From assembly GCF_001540865.1 (NCBI RefSeq), contig NC_033622.1, forward strand, positions 4,247,921 through 4,311,920: a stretch of DNA of 64,000 nucleotides, read 5' to 3'. Position 1 is the first letter of the stretch, and the number at the start of each line of letters is the position of its first letter. The position numbers were made by a program, and so were the translations under genes. Shown one piece after another: positions 48,340-59,577 of the stretch. Source of the stretch: Ananas comosus (lineage: Eukaryota > Streptophyta > Magnoliopsida > Poales > Bromeliaceae). The notes beneath the pieces are model-generated. The model made no database searches, had not been told where the DNA came from, and worked only from the letters and a program-made list of their open reading frames with translations.

Positions 48340-49379
48340 ATGGCGTCGAAGTCGTCGCAGTCTACTGATTCATTGTCTGACGTCGGGGGGAAGGCGCCGT
48401 CACGGCCGGTTGCCGGCGGCCCTGCCCGTAGATTCATTGTGAATTCGCGGTGTTTCGTCGGAGCGTACAGGAAGACTTACACGTCGGTCGTGAAGCCCTA
48501 TCATTTTCTCGTCATCCAGATTATGATATTCGGTAATATCTTACACTTCTCTGACATCACCTTAGATAGGCCCATGCTGGAGTTCATTCTCCGACATTGG
48601 AATGAGGGTGTAGAATTCGAAATAGGCCTGCAGGTCATACGCTTCACTGCCCAGGAGGTGGTAGTTTTGCTTGGATTACCCACTGCCCAGGAGGTGGCAG
48701 TTCTGCTTGGATTACCCCTGTCGGGCCAAATTCTAGACCTAAACTTGAAAGTTGGGTCGAATACTCAGAATCGTTACCTTGATGGGAAGAAGGTCTACTA
48801 CAAGAACCTGGATGTGGTTTTGAAGGAGATGTCACCCAAGGAGGACAGAAACAACATTATCGACTTCGTGAAATTACTTATTCTCTACTTTTTTGTTGCA
48901 TTCTTTTTACAAATACCAATAATCTCTGTCCCAAAGGTCTAGTGGCTCTTGTTGATGATCTCCCCGCTCTCGGACGCTACAATTGGCCAGAAGCAGTACA
49001 TCAACTTATCATCGACAGCCTATGTTTTGCCGCCATTAAATTGCAAGCTAATTCAAAGCAGGTGGGATACGTTCTTGGATGCACCCCGCTTCTCCCAGTA
49101 AGTGTATATTATGCAAGTAATCGTGCAAAATAAGTATGCTGTACTTTTTAATCGTGTAATTGTGTGAACTATAGTGTAATATTGTGCTAAGTTATAGTGT
49201 AATCGTGCAAAATAAGTTGTTGTATGCTTCAATCGTGTAATTGTCTGAACTATAGTGTAATATTGTGTTGATTAGTAGTGTAATATTATCTTTGCAATCA
49301 GGTGTGGATATACAAGCACACTGGGTACAGATGTCCTCTACCTTCCCGCCGTGCAATATTTTCTCGTGTCAAGAGGTAG
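48340..49379 (+). pseudogene. Plant mobile domain / DUF1985-like gene, decayed
   Basis: From ATG 48340 the frame encodes a Ser-rich start and a domain with LEFILRHWNEGVEFEIGLQV, FTAQEVVVLLGLP and, after a one-base frame change near 48925, LVDDLPALGRYNWPEAVH and LGCTPLLP. An intron (49098-49301, GTAAGT to CAG) joins to VWIYKHTGYRCPLPSR, then TAG at 49377. The order of the LGLP, lvDdlp..YnW and GC..lL.VWiyeHT blocks is typical of transposon-linked DUF1985/plant mobile domain proteins; their biochemical role is poorly known. A 36-bp exact-period duplication (48646-48717) repeats the LGLP block. The frame change and stop indicate a pseudogene, though the first could be mis-modelled splicing. Confidence 0.6.
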
Positions 49380-50415
49380 GATACGATTAGATGGACGCGA
49401 CGTTCATGGGGATCGTCGAGAGTAAAGGAGAATTTTAACTTCACTAGGTGCCGGCGCAAGCTCGACCTCTCCCAGGAAGAACAACGGCTGGTGGGGGTCG
49501 TGGTTGATGTTCCACGTCGCTAGCGCCCTAAGAATGAGGAACCTCCGGGGGGGTATAAAGAGGTGATGGCGGCATAGCGGCAATTAGCCGTCTGGAGTCT
49601 GTGGTGTACAGTCTTGCCACTTCCGTTGCCGGCATACTGAGCAATCCGACTCTTCTACCAGCACCAAAATCATTGCTAGCACCTCTTCGAAGTTAAAAGA
49701 GTAAAAAGAGGAGGCACGAAAGTGTGCAAGTACCAACCCCCCCACTATCTAAATCCTCTAGGCGCTTGTCACAGAGCATCAAAAAACAAAGAATAGCAAC
49801 GTCCGTATTGGCGATGCCCGCAACGATTTCGGCCATTAAGGAGAATCCCAAAATCGCGCAAGAACAGAGGCCAAGTTCTTTGAAATCTAGAAAGGATGGG
49901 CATGCCAAAAACTACGGAGTCTACCTAGAGCTCCCCAGGAGTGTCGTAAGAAGCGCACGCCGGGGACTGGTAAGCGATTTAGGAGCTCGTACCTACTCCG
50001 GCCACTCGGGGGACGTAAGAATAACGACGACGACCCAATCGCCGATGTATGTGACGCGCTTATTATTTTACATTCTCAGTAAAGGAATGATTCTTATATT
50101 ACATCTCAATAATAGTGTGATTGTACCATACTTAGATTAATAAAATTATGGTTTAGTTGTTTAATGGTGCAAAAGTTATTATAATTGTGCATCATTACTT
50201 CAGTAGTGTAATATAGAACCGCATCAATTGTATGCAGATTCCGCCGCCGAGACACCCGCGGGAGCCGTGCCCGCTCAATATATTTGAAAAACAAGCCGAA
50301 GAAGATGACCGTACAACAGCTGGTATTTCGCCGGTGACTCTACTATGGAATGCGATGAAGTATGTAATTGTGTAATTAGTGATTAAATAGTGTAATTTCT
50401 AAACTATTAGTTTAA
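49380..50415 (+). other. Probable continuation of PMD-like unit, no clear exon
   Basis: Past the TAG the frame stays open to about 49524 (KENFNFTRCRRKLDLSQEEQ), suggesting the old coding sequence continued. Around 49710-50040 another open frame is Ser/Lys-rich. Introns appear to separate short exons, with TAGTGTAAT words in them. Confidence 0.35.
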
Positions 50416-51108
50416 TTGACGCCAATTTTTAATACAAAATGTCAGCTGCATAACGTCGTCATCCAAATATGTCAAGACGTTCAACCGTTATCTTCACCAC
50501 CAGAAGTGCCGGAACCCGCATTGCCGGAAGTGTCGAAGTCTGTCGAGGCAGGGGCACCGGCCGTGGCGGCGGAACCGAAGGTTCCGACGAAAGAGGAGGC
50601 AGCGGAAAGGGAGGCGGTGGAACCGGTGGCTACGGCAGAACTGGAGGCAGCGGGGGCACTGTTGGCGCCGGTGGTACCAGAAGTTCTGCCGGAATAGGAG
50701 GCAGCGGAAAGGGAGGTGGCAAAACAAGTAGCTACGGCAGAACCAGAGGCAGCGAGGGCACCGTTAGCGATAGCGGAACCAAACATTCAGGCGGTAGAGG
50801 AGGCGGAGGAAAGGGAGGCGACCGAGGCGGCTGCAGCGGTGGAGGAAAAGGAAGCGGCAGGGGCAGCGGCGGAGGAAAAAGAGGTGGCGGCGGTGGCGGC
50901 GAAGGAAAAGAAGGCGGGGGCGACAGAGGAAAAGGAGGAGGGGAGGGCTCCGTCGGTGGAACCAGAGGCGGAGAGTGGTGCTTTGGTGGAACCGGAGGTG
51001 TGTGACTCGACGACGACAAAGGCGGCTACACAAGCAGCGAAGTCTAGCAAGCCGGAACCCAGTATTATAGAGGTTTGTGAATCTTGCAACGATACTTTTA
51101 AGTTGTAG
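50416..51108 (+). pseudogene. Ala/Glu-rich low-complexity ORF, one stop
   Basis: The frame encodes an Ala/Glu/Val/Pro-rich acidic protein (AEREAVEPVATAELEAAG). A TAG at 50695-50697 interrupts it. The stretch is an imperfect repeat: the 102-bp unit at 50596 recurs at 50698 with GAGGCAGCGGAAAGGGAGG at each start. It is probably the disordered tail of the same PMD-like gene. The other frames are open only because of the GC-rich repeats. It ends where an LTR begins. Confidence 0.4.
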
Positions 51109-51896
51109 CACACTAAACTTTAGCAAATTGCAAGGTTCCAGTGTTAGAATAGTGTGTCGCGCTATTCCTGATGATTTTGAAGGTCGTTGACTGAGTACCG
51201 ACCAATTGCTCGTGTTTCGAGAACGCGAGGAGGAGTACTTAGCACCAAAACTCGTAAAATCAGGTTTTGGGGTGCTGAGTATTGGTACCAGGGTGAGGTA
51301 CCGGTACCCTAGTGTGTGACCGAGAACTGCTGCTCTCGGGTTTGAGTCTTGGGGTATTAGGTACGGGTACTGCATCGAGCAAGTACCAGTACGCCGTAAT
51401 CTGGATGCTTGACCGAGGCTCGGGTTGAGCAGAATTTGGTGCAGGGTGCCGGTACTCCTCCCCGAGTACCGGAACGCAGTGTGGAAAACTGTAGTTCATG
51501 CAGTTTGTAAATTTTCAGTTTTGATAGGCTTGAGTGGATATTGTTACATTGTGTTTAAATACCAATTCACCCCCATTTGTTCCTCAGTTGGCCGAGGATG
51601 GAGAAGAGGCTAAGGTGGGTTTTGCTCTCTCTCTCTCTAGAATTTTTTCTCCAATCCATCTAGTTTTTAGGTTTTGATCTCTTTTTCTTCCTCTCCATCA
51701 TGGTTGCTTGTACCTTGGAGCTTGGAGTTGATGAGAGGAGCTTGTGGATGGATCAAAACCTCAACCCTAGCACATCATGGCTCAAGTTGAAGCTTGTTTT
51801 TAGGTTAGAACACTTCTCTTACACTCTATTTGAGAGATTTGCTAGAGATTTGGAAGAAACCTAGTTTTTGAAAAATTAGGATTTATTTTGGGATTT
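51104..51896 (+). mobile_element. LTR fragment related to the 13.7-kb element's LTR
   Basis: Begins TGTAGCACACTAAAC, close to TGTAACACACTGGAC of the complete element, and shares AGCAA..GCAAGGTTC and CGAGGCTCGGGTT. It carries GTACCGGTACC and several related words at 51280-51480. It is cut at 51896 by the large-LTR element. Confidence 0.72.
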
Positions 51897-54800
51897 TGTA
51901 AGGACTGAGATTTTGGTAGTGTAGCTAAACTCTCTGTTGACGATGTTTTTGTGTGTAATTTAATTACAAAAGCACTCATCAAGTTTCGGGAGAAAACGAG
52001 TTAGAACGGAGATTTTACGCGATCTCCAAGTTTCACTTAAAGTGAATAGTAACTCGGTTTTTCGGAGAAGCCACGGCGCGAAGTTGGCTTCTGGCGCGTA
52101 TCGCACTCCGTTCATAGCAGTCCAATAGCTTGTTTCGAATAGTTCAATTATTTTGGAACCGATGACGCTGACGGATTTTGGGTTTGATGCACGGATTTCA
52201 AGAAAATCGAAAAATACATGTTTTATATGTATTTGTGTGTCACTTTGTCTGTAGGAAAAGAGAACGAATTTCGTCGCGAATCCGTGACCGATCGAGGCGA
52301 AACGAAATCGTAGGTTTGTTGCCTCAGACGTGCTGATCGCACTGGTGCGATCTATTCGCAAATTTGACAGACAGATCTGCGGAGAAAATGCGTTGTTCGA
52401 GGAGAGGTCGGTGATGGCAAAACAGTATTCTCGCAAAAGTTGTGACATTTTATGAACCGTTTCGCGTGAAACGCATGTGGAGGTGCATTTGCGCATTTTG
52501 CACGCGCTGTGAAGGACTCAATATTAAATATTGAGTTTTGATGTGTTTTTCTGCAAAATGGAGCTATATGTATTTAAGTCCTCTAGGGTTTCACCTTGGA
52601 ACCGAACCCTAGATGATCCATAGCTAACCCTTGTCGCCCCTAGCCACCTTCACCTCACTCCCCTGCCCTAGCCACACAGCCCCGGCCGCCGCCGGCTGAG
52701 CCCGGCCTCTGCCGAGCCATCATCTTCCTACCTCTCCATCTCTCTCTCCATTTCTCTATTTTCTTCTCAGGTTAGAGCCCAGGCCGAGGCTGCATTGCCT
52801 CCAGTCTCTTCCTTGGCATCTTCCCGGAGCCCCGGCGACCCTCCCCGCCGGCCGCCGCCGCCCCGAACCGCCCCTAGCGCCGCTGCTGCACCCTGCAACT
52901 GGCTGGGCCGAGCCCTGGCCGAGGCAAGCCTACAGCCTTTCCCGAGTGCCGCCGCCACATTGGACCACCACCTGCCGACTTCTCGGACCCCTGGCGTCCC
53001 TCCCCGCTGGTCGCCGCCGCCCCTGCGGGCCGCCACCGCCATCTTGGCCAGCCGCAGCCGCCCCAGACCCGCTCGAGTCGAGGCAAGGTCGCGACTCCTT
53101 CCCTGCGCCGCCGCCACTCGGGGCCGCACCCGAGGCACCCCTCCGGCCTCCAGCAACTCTCCGCCGCCGTCCCGGAGCTCCCCAGCTACCGCCGTGGCCA
53201 CCATTGCCCATGGAACCAGAGCCCTAGCTGGTACGGGGTCGGTTTGCTCCGCCGTCGCCGTCGCCGCCGCCGCTCTCCGCGACTAACCGAGGTGAGCAGT
53301 GTGCTCCTTCCTTCCCCCGTACCCATTTCTGGCCCATGCGCACCCTGTCGTGCCGCCGGAAGCCGGCCGGAGCAAGTTTGCTCCGGCCAAGCCCGAAATA
53401 GGGCTTAGTTGAGTGGGTTTGTTGTTCTGAGCTTCCCGAGGCCTCCCGATCAATATGGAAGGGAGCACGATGTCATGGCAAATCGTTAATCATCGTGCTC
53501 ACCTTGGTTTCTGTCGGAAAGGCCCCGTTCTGCTATTTTGGCGGTGTCGACCCTATAGAGCCTTTTTGGCTGCTGTTTCAGGTTTGCGCGTGTTTTTTCG
53601 GCGATCCGAGGCTGTCCCGATGCCTGCGGAGGTGAGCATGGTGATTGTTGGTCAGTGCCGATCACAGTGCTCACCTCACTTTGGTTCAACGGATTCTGGT
53701 TAGTTCTGTTCGGCACGATTTTCCCCGACTGCGCGCTGTTCACAGAAATTTTGGGTTGCTCCCACGCCTCCCACAATGAGTCGTTGTGCTCCGGATCATG
53801 AGCACGGCCTCCGACGCATCGAGACCTGTCAGTACCTGTCTCGGCAGACCTTGGAAGTCCTCGGTTTGCGTGAACGAGCCACTTGATCGCTCAAATTACA
53901 TAAAATGATAGGATTTTATGTAATTAGAGGGACTTTGTGCAATTGTGCACCTTAGGGCTACTGTGGGCAGTGTGTATGCATGTGTAGTGACCTTTGAATT
54001 GATTGTCCATGATCCGATAGCCTTCACGGAAATTAAAGAGTCGATTTTGGTGCGTTTTTTGGCAAAATTTGCCGAAAGAACGCGGTTTCAGTTCGAATTT
54101 CTTCCGACGTCATTTGGTTACCCTGTGAGTTGTCGCTAAGCCTTGTTGGCTGGTCAACCACCATCACATTGTAGGTTTGGTGATGATAGGTGAGCGACGG
54201 TGGGTTCCGGTGTCGAAATAGACACTTCCGGGAACCCGGATCCGAACAATTATCCGACAATAATTGTTCGGTTGTGTTACCTTGTGTTTGCTGCCAAGAC
54301 ATTCAAATTGGTGTGTTTTGTGGCAGCGGGTGACTCGTGGTATGAGTCGGTGAGTTTCGGGACACTTAGTGGGCCCCGACAGCATCCCGGTGTGGTTTTC
54401 GGGACTTCCGGTGAGTTACGATGATCGGTTTTGGAAAATCGATTACGGGGATCTTATGTGGGGGGTTTATGAGTCTCGTACTTTGGGTTAGTGGTTTGGA
54501 TACTGACCTGGTGGATCTTCTTAGGTCCGGTAGACTCTGTGCGTACCTAGTGTTCCGACGCTACAGTGACATGTGGGTGCTTCAAGCTGGTAGTCGGTGA
54601 GATCGTTTCACCCTTCCTCTGTTCTTTCATTCAGTATCATAGCCTCTACATGTCAGTTATTTGTTTATCATTGTTTATCGTATCTCGTTGATTGCATTTG
54701 GATAGTTGTGGATAGACATATAGAGTAGGCTTGCATTTGTATATTGCACCTCTGTGGACCTTGGGTCCAGGCAACACATCGACTCCTTTGTCATGTGTTT

Positions 54801-56065
54801 CGATCTGGTTGATCGTGGTTCGGCGTTGTACGCTCTTATTTCTGGCTTCGGCCTAGGCACCGGCTTCAGTCGGTTTTTGTTTGAGCATACCAGCATGACT
54901 TAGTCACAACACTTGGAGGTATTCAAGACACCGGATCGGTTTGGCCACCGATCGGAGGTGTACCTATCCGGATAGATCGTCCTGTGGGGAGGATGGATCA
55001 GGTCGGTGCAGATTAGTAACAGGCAGCGCTTGAGGTCTGTGGACCGATATAGCAGGCACCAGATTGGGTACAGTTTTGGTTTGTTTACATTGAGGCATTC
55101 TCGTATTGTTTCTATACAGTAGCAGTTTACTTATTGTTTCTTATCATATCTGTTATAGCTACTGTAGTTCATTTTCGTATATCAGCATATATATTCGTTT
55201 ACCATATCTCCTTTGGTTTCCGGTGATTACGGCTTGCCTTCGTGGCTTTGTCGTACCCACTGGAAAACTATGGTTGCGGTTTCTCATTTCCTATTCCCCC
55301 AGGGTGACATGGACGAGGAGTTGAATTTTGGGCTCGACGGGAGGACGATCTAGCTAGTCTGGTATAGCAACCGTCACCCTAGTTACTTTCATTTCGGCAC
55401 TTAGTAGTTTTAATAATAAATGGTTCAGTTAGATGATCATTACTGATGTTTGAATGTTTGAATGAGTTGGTTTTCCTCCTATGCATGAAATTGTGGATCT
55501 GAGATTAGAGATTTGCGGATTCGTGATTTTGGTTTTATGGATAGTTGATTCTCGATTTATATATTTACGAATTTATACATTGTGGTTTTCTACCCCTTGA
55601 GGTAGTCGATTTTCAAAATAGAGTTTTCGTGTGGAAAATAGTTTTTACAATGTTTTCAAATTGGTTTTTGTGAATGTTTGAATTAGATTTTTAAAAGCAA
55701 AGCTTTCGGGTGGGGAGCACTTTTAATAGGATGACTGTTGTATTATTCATTGCATCATCCAGCGCCTAAGGAGTACTTAGAGGTATGCATTATCTCTAAG
55801 GATTGCTAGCTGTATGAAAATGCATGGCATGATGATTGTTGATTGGTAAATATAGATTGTGGTTGAGATTCTGATGTACTGTTGGTATGCCGTGCAAATA
55901 CAAATGAGACTCTATCCGAGTGGGTAGAGGAATTTTGTATTTGTGGTAGATCTGTACGACACGTGGGCCAAGTTGGAGAAAAAAAGGCACGTTTTTCGCA
56001 ATTCTCATTTCAAACATGGTAATGGATTTTAAAAAGGCTTTTATAATCGGCCCCGGGGCGTGACA
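51897..56065 (+). repeat. 5' LTR of LARD-like element (4169 bp)
   Basis: From TGTAAGGACT to GGGGCGTGACA. Inside are a GC-rich coding-like block (52640-53290), two long stem-loops (about 53464-53505 and 53629-53676) and T/G-rich DNA near the end. The open frames in the GC-rich block show no recognisable protein family. Confidence 0.85.
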
Positions 56066-56073
56066 GATTAAGA

Positions 56074-56084
56074 TGGTATCAGAG
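56074..56084 (+). promoter_or_regulatory. Primer binding site (tRNA-Met)
   Basis: TGGTATCAGAG lies 8 nt past the 5' LTR, the same spacing and sequence as in the complete element at 18027. Confidence 0.88.
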
Positions 56085-57535
56085 AGTGAAACAATTACAA
56101 CTACATTTGCAAGTTTTCTAACTGAACCATTGGTTAGGTTGACCCATAGGTAGACCTACGGTATATAGGCACGTGAGTGCGGGGTTTTTGGGCTTGTGTC
56201 CCGGTGTGCATTCGAGATAGGTAAACTCGGAGTGCACGGTTATTTCCATATGTGCTACGATTTTGCAGAAGTTGGTGTCTAAGTCGGGAGTAGTGGCGGT
56301 GTACATATTCAGACATTGAGTGGCGGGGTGACGATTCACCAGGTATTGCCGCTCTTGTCAGGTGGGGCCTTGAAGGGCCAGGTGATGGTTGGGCATAGGC
56401 GATTGTTTTGATTGCCGGCTCCCAGGCCACGCTCCCTACTTAGGGCACGAGAGCTGTTGCGAGTGTCTCTACGGAGACGACACTAAGACCTATTACGGTC
56501 ACGACTTTTGTGGGGCTAATAGAGTATAGCCCAGGGTTTTGATAGCAGTTGTTTAAACGACTGCAATGTGGTGTGTGTCGGATCTAGCTATGCAATGTGG
56601 TGTGTGTCGGATCTAGCTATTGTACCATCGTGATGTGAGGTATCTGTTCATGCATTCTAGTGCATTATCCGGTTATTGGTCGGCTTGGTTATTATGCCAT
56701 GTCTCCAACTTGTTGTTGGCGATGGATCCACGGGTATCTTACCTTTCTTTCGATAAGTACGTTGGCTGCAGACAACGTAATGTTGAAAGTTAGGATAAGA
56801 TACCCTATCCCTTTTGGGGAATATCTGGATCGGTCGATATTTCTTTTCTCTTGCATGAGAGGTGTCAGTCATCTTTGATCATCTAGTGAGCCTGGTGGTT
56901 GGCTCAGATGTCGCATCTTGTGATGTTGTACAAGGTATACGTTTTGGTTTATTGTGGATACCTTGGATTGGATTGGTTTGCTGTTCGGTCACTTGGTGAG
57001 AGGCATGTTGGAGTCTCGATGAGATGGGCATTTAGTGTTGCTAGGAACATCGATCGCTAGGGTCCCTTGGGGATGACAGCGACAAGGTCTCGTAGAGACA
57101 GGTGTTCGGCATCACTGGTGGTTTTGATTGTTTGTTTGTTGCGAGTGGCAACTCTGTTCACCTAGTGACGGACAGGCATTGGTCTTATGTTGATCTGTTT
57201 GCACTCGAATGAGTGTTGAGCAGGCTAAATTGACGGGCTCAAATGGTAGTGGCAGCCTTAGACCTTTTTGGTCTAGGCGGATGGTTAATTCCTGGACCTA
57301 AGAGAGCCGGGTGCCATCGAACGGTTCCGATGGTCAAGAATTGGCTTTGTCGGGTTATAGTTCAATTCTTTGGGAGGTTGTAGCCTCCGAGGTGTGTGTT
57401 GGTACTCAAGTATAGGAGCTTCCTTGCCGTGCCACTATTGCTGTGCTTGGTGCATTAGTGGAGTGTTAACCGAAATTATTTTTGGTGGTGTGTAGGCAAG
57501 TTTCGGGGACGAAACTTTCTTTAAGAGGGGGATGA
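56085..57535 (+). other. Non-coding internal region of the LARD-like element
   Basis: No gag or pol signature was found in any frame. A tandem duplication of about 29 bp beginning TGCAATGTGGTGTG occurs at 56562-56619. The end (TTTCGGGGACGAAACTTTC, then a purine tract) is the usual end of gypsy internal regions and shares wording with the end of the complete element (GGACGAAACTCC), supporting a gypsy origin. Confidence 0.75.
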
Positions 57536-59576
57536 TGTAAGGACTGAGATTTTGGCAGTGTAGCTAAACTCTCTGTTGACGATGTTTTTGTGTGTAATTC
57601 AATTACAAAAGCAGTCGTCAAGTTTCGAGAGAAAACGAGTTAGAACGTAGATTTTACGAGATCTCCAAGTTTCACTTAAAGTGAATAGTAACTCGATTTT
57701 TCGGAGAAGCCACGGCGCGAAGTTGGGTTCTGGCGCGTATCGGACTCCGTTCATAGCAGTCCAATAGCTCGTTTCGAACAGTTCAGTTATTCTGGAACCG
57801 ATGGCGTTGATGGATTTTGGGTTTGATGCACGGATTTCAAGAAAATCGGAAAATACATGTTTTATATGTATTTGTGTGTCACTTTGTCTGTTGGAAGAGA
57901 GAACGGGTTTTGTCGCGAATCCGTGACCGATTGAGGCGAAACGAAATTGTAGATTTGTTGCCTCAGACGTGCTGATCGCTCTGGTGTGATCCATTTGCAA
58001 ATCGGACGGACGGATCTGCGGAGAATGCGCGTGGTTCGAGGAGAGGTCGGTGATGGCAAAACGGTATTCTCGCAAAAGTTGCGACATTTTATGTACCGTT
58101 TCGCGTGAAATCGCATGTGGAGGTGCGTTTACACATTTTGCATGCGCTGTGAAGGACTCAATATTAAATATTGAGTTTTGATGGCTTTTTCTGCAAAATG
58201 GAGCTATATGTATTTAAGTTTTCTAGGGTTTCACCTTGGAACCGAACCCTAGATGATCCCTAGCTAACCCTTGTCGCCCCCAGCCACCTTCACCTCGCTC
58301 CCCTGCCCTAGCCGCACGTACTCCGGCCACCGGCATGCGCCTCCGGCGGACGCCGTCGCCCCGAACGGCCCCTGGCGCCGCTGCTGCACCCTGCAACTTG
58401 CTGGGCCGAGCCCTGGCCGAGGCAAGCCTACAGCCTTTCCCAAGCGCCGCCGCCGCTCGGGGCTGCACCCAAGGCACCCCTTCGGCCTCCAGCAACCCTC
58501 CGCCGCCGTCCCGAAGCTCCCCGGCTGCCGCCGTGGCCGCCATTGCCCATGGAACCCGAGCCCTAGCTGGTGCTGGCTCGGTTTGCTCCGCCGTCGTCGC
58601 CGCCGCTCTCCGCCGCCAACGGAGGTGAGCAGTGTGCTCCTTCCTTCCCCCGCACCCACTTCTGGCTCATGCGCACCCCGCCATGCCGCCGGAAGCCGGC
58701 CGGAGCAAGTTCGCTCCGGCCAAGCCCGAAATAGGGCTTAGTTGAGTGGGTTTGTTGTTCTGAGCTTCCCGAGGCTTCCCGATCAATATGGAAGGGAACA
58801 CGATGATCATGGAAAATCGCTGATCATCGTGCTCACCTTGGTTTCTGTCGGGAAGGCCCCGTTCTGCTATTTCGGCGGTGTAGATCCTATAGAGCCTTTT
58901 TGGCTGCTGTTTCAGGTTTGCGCGTATTTTTCCGGCGATCTGAGGCTATCCCGATGCCTCCGGAGGTGAGCATGGTGATCGTTGGTCAGTGCCGATCACA
59001 GTGCTCACCTCACTTTGGATCAACAGATTTCGGTGAGCTCTGTTCGGCGCGATTTTCCCTGACCATGTGCTGTTCGCAGAACTTCGGGTTGCTGCCATGC
59101 CATCCACAGTAGCCGTTGTGCTTCGGATCATGAGCACGGCCTCTGGCACGTCGAGACCTGTGAGTAAGTGTCTCAACGGACCTTGGAAGTCCTCGGTTTG
59201 CGTGAACGAGCCACATTATTGCTCGATTTAGACAAAATATTAGGATTTTATGTAAATATAAGGGCTTTTATGCAATTGTGCACCTTGTGGCTACTGTGGG
59301 CAGTATGTATGTGTGTGTGGTGACCTCTGGACTGATTGTCCATGATCCGATAGCTTTCGCGAAAATTGAAGAGTTGATTTCGGTGCGTTTTTCGGCGAAA
59401 TTCGACGAAAGAATGCGATTTCAGTTCGGATTTCTTCCGACGTGGTTTGTTTATCCTGTGATTTGTCACTGAGCCTTGTTGGCTGATCACCATCATCATT
59501 TTGTGGGTTCGGTGATGATGGGTGAGCGACGGTGGGTTCCGGTGCTGAAATTGACACTTTCGGGAATCCGTATTCG
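57536..59576 (+). repeat. 3' LTR of LARD-like element, truncated at N
   Basis: Matches 51897-54235 but lacks about 300 bp of the GC-rich block near 58310. It stops at N 59577, so the real 3' end and target duplication are not visible. Confidence 0.8.
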
Positions 59577-59577
59577 N

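Larger units (their letters stand above)
45255..51103. mobile_element. Decayed transposon-like unit with inverted arms and PMD-like gene
   Basis: The unit holds alternating inverted copies of one block: 45936-46001, 47234-47300 (inverted), about 47386-47495 (inverted) and about 47549-47660. Subterminal blocks 45400-45560 and 47780-47935 are also related (ATTAAATGC, GTTTACTGTTCGG). Many copies of ATAGTGCAA and TAGTGTAAT occur from 45600 to 50400. It carries a plant-mobile-domain-like gene, typical cargo of Mutator-like and related plant elements. Outer borders and target duplications were not found, so the class is an inference. Confidence 0.45.
51897..59576 (+). mobile_element. Large-LTR non-autonomous retrotransposon (LARD-like)
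   Basis: A 4.17-kb 5' LTR (51897-56065), a 1.47-kb internal part and a 3' LTR that starts at 57536 and breaks at N 59577. The LTR starts are identical for 15 or more bases (TGTAAGGACTGAGATTTTGG). The internal part has a primer site at one end and the purine tract AAGAGGGGGA at the other, but no gag or pol. LARDs are the known class of long-LTR, non-coding plant elements mobilised by other retrotransposons. It sits inside the LTR fragment at 51104. Confidence 0.85.

Noticed and set aside
50469..51005. Gly/Arg-rich frame of 178 codons
   Set aside because: It is the shifted reading of the Ala/Glu-rich repeat; glycine richness comes from GGA/GGC repeats.
52767..53286. Open frames of 100-160 codons in the large LTR, repeated near 58300 and 59800
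   Set aside because: Open on both strands because of high GC, without domain or splice support; they are part of an LTR.
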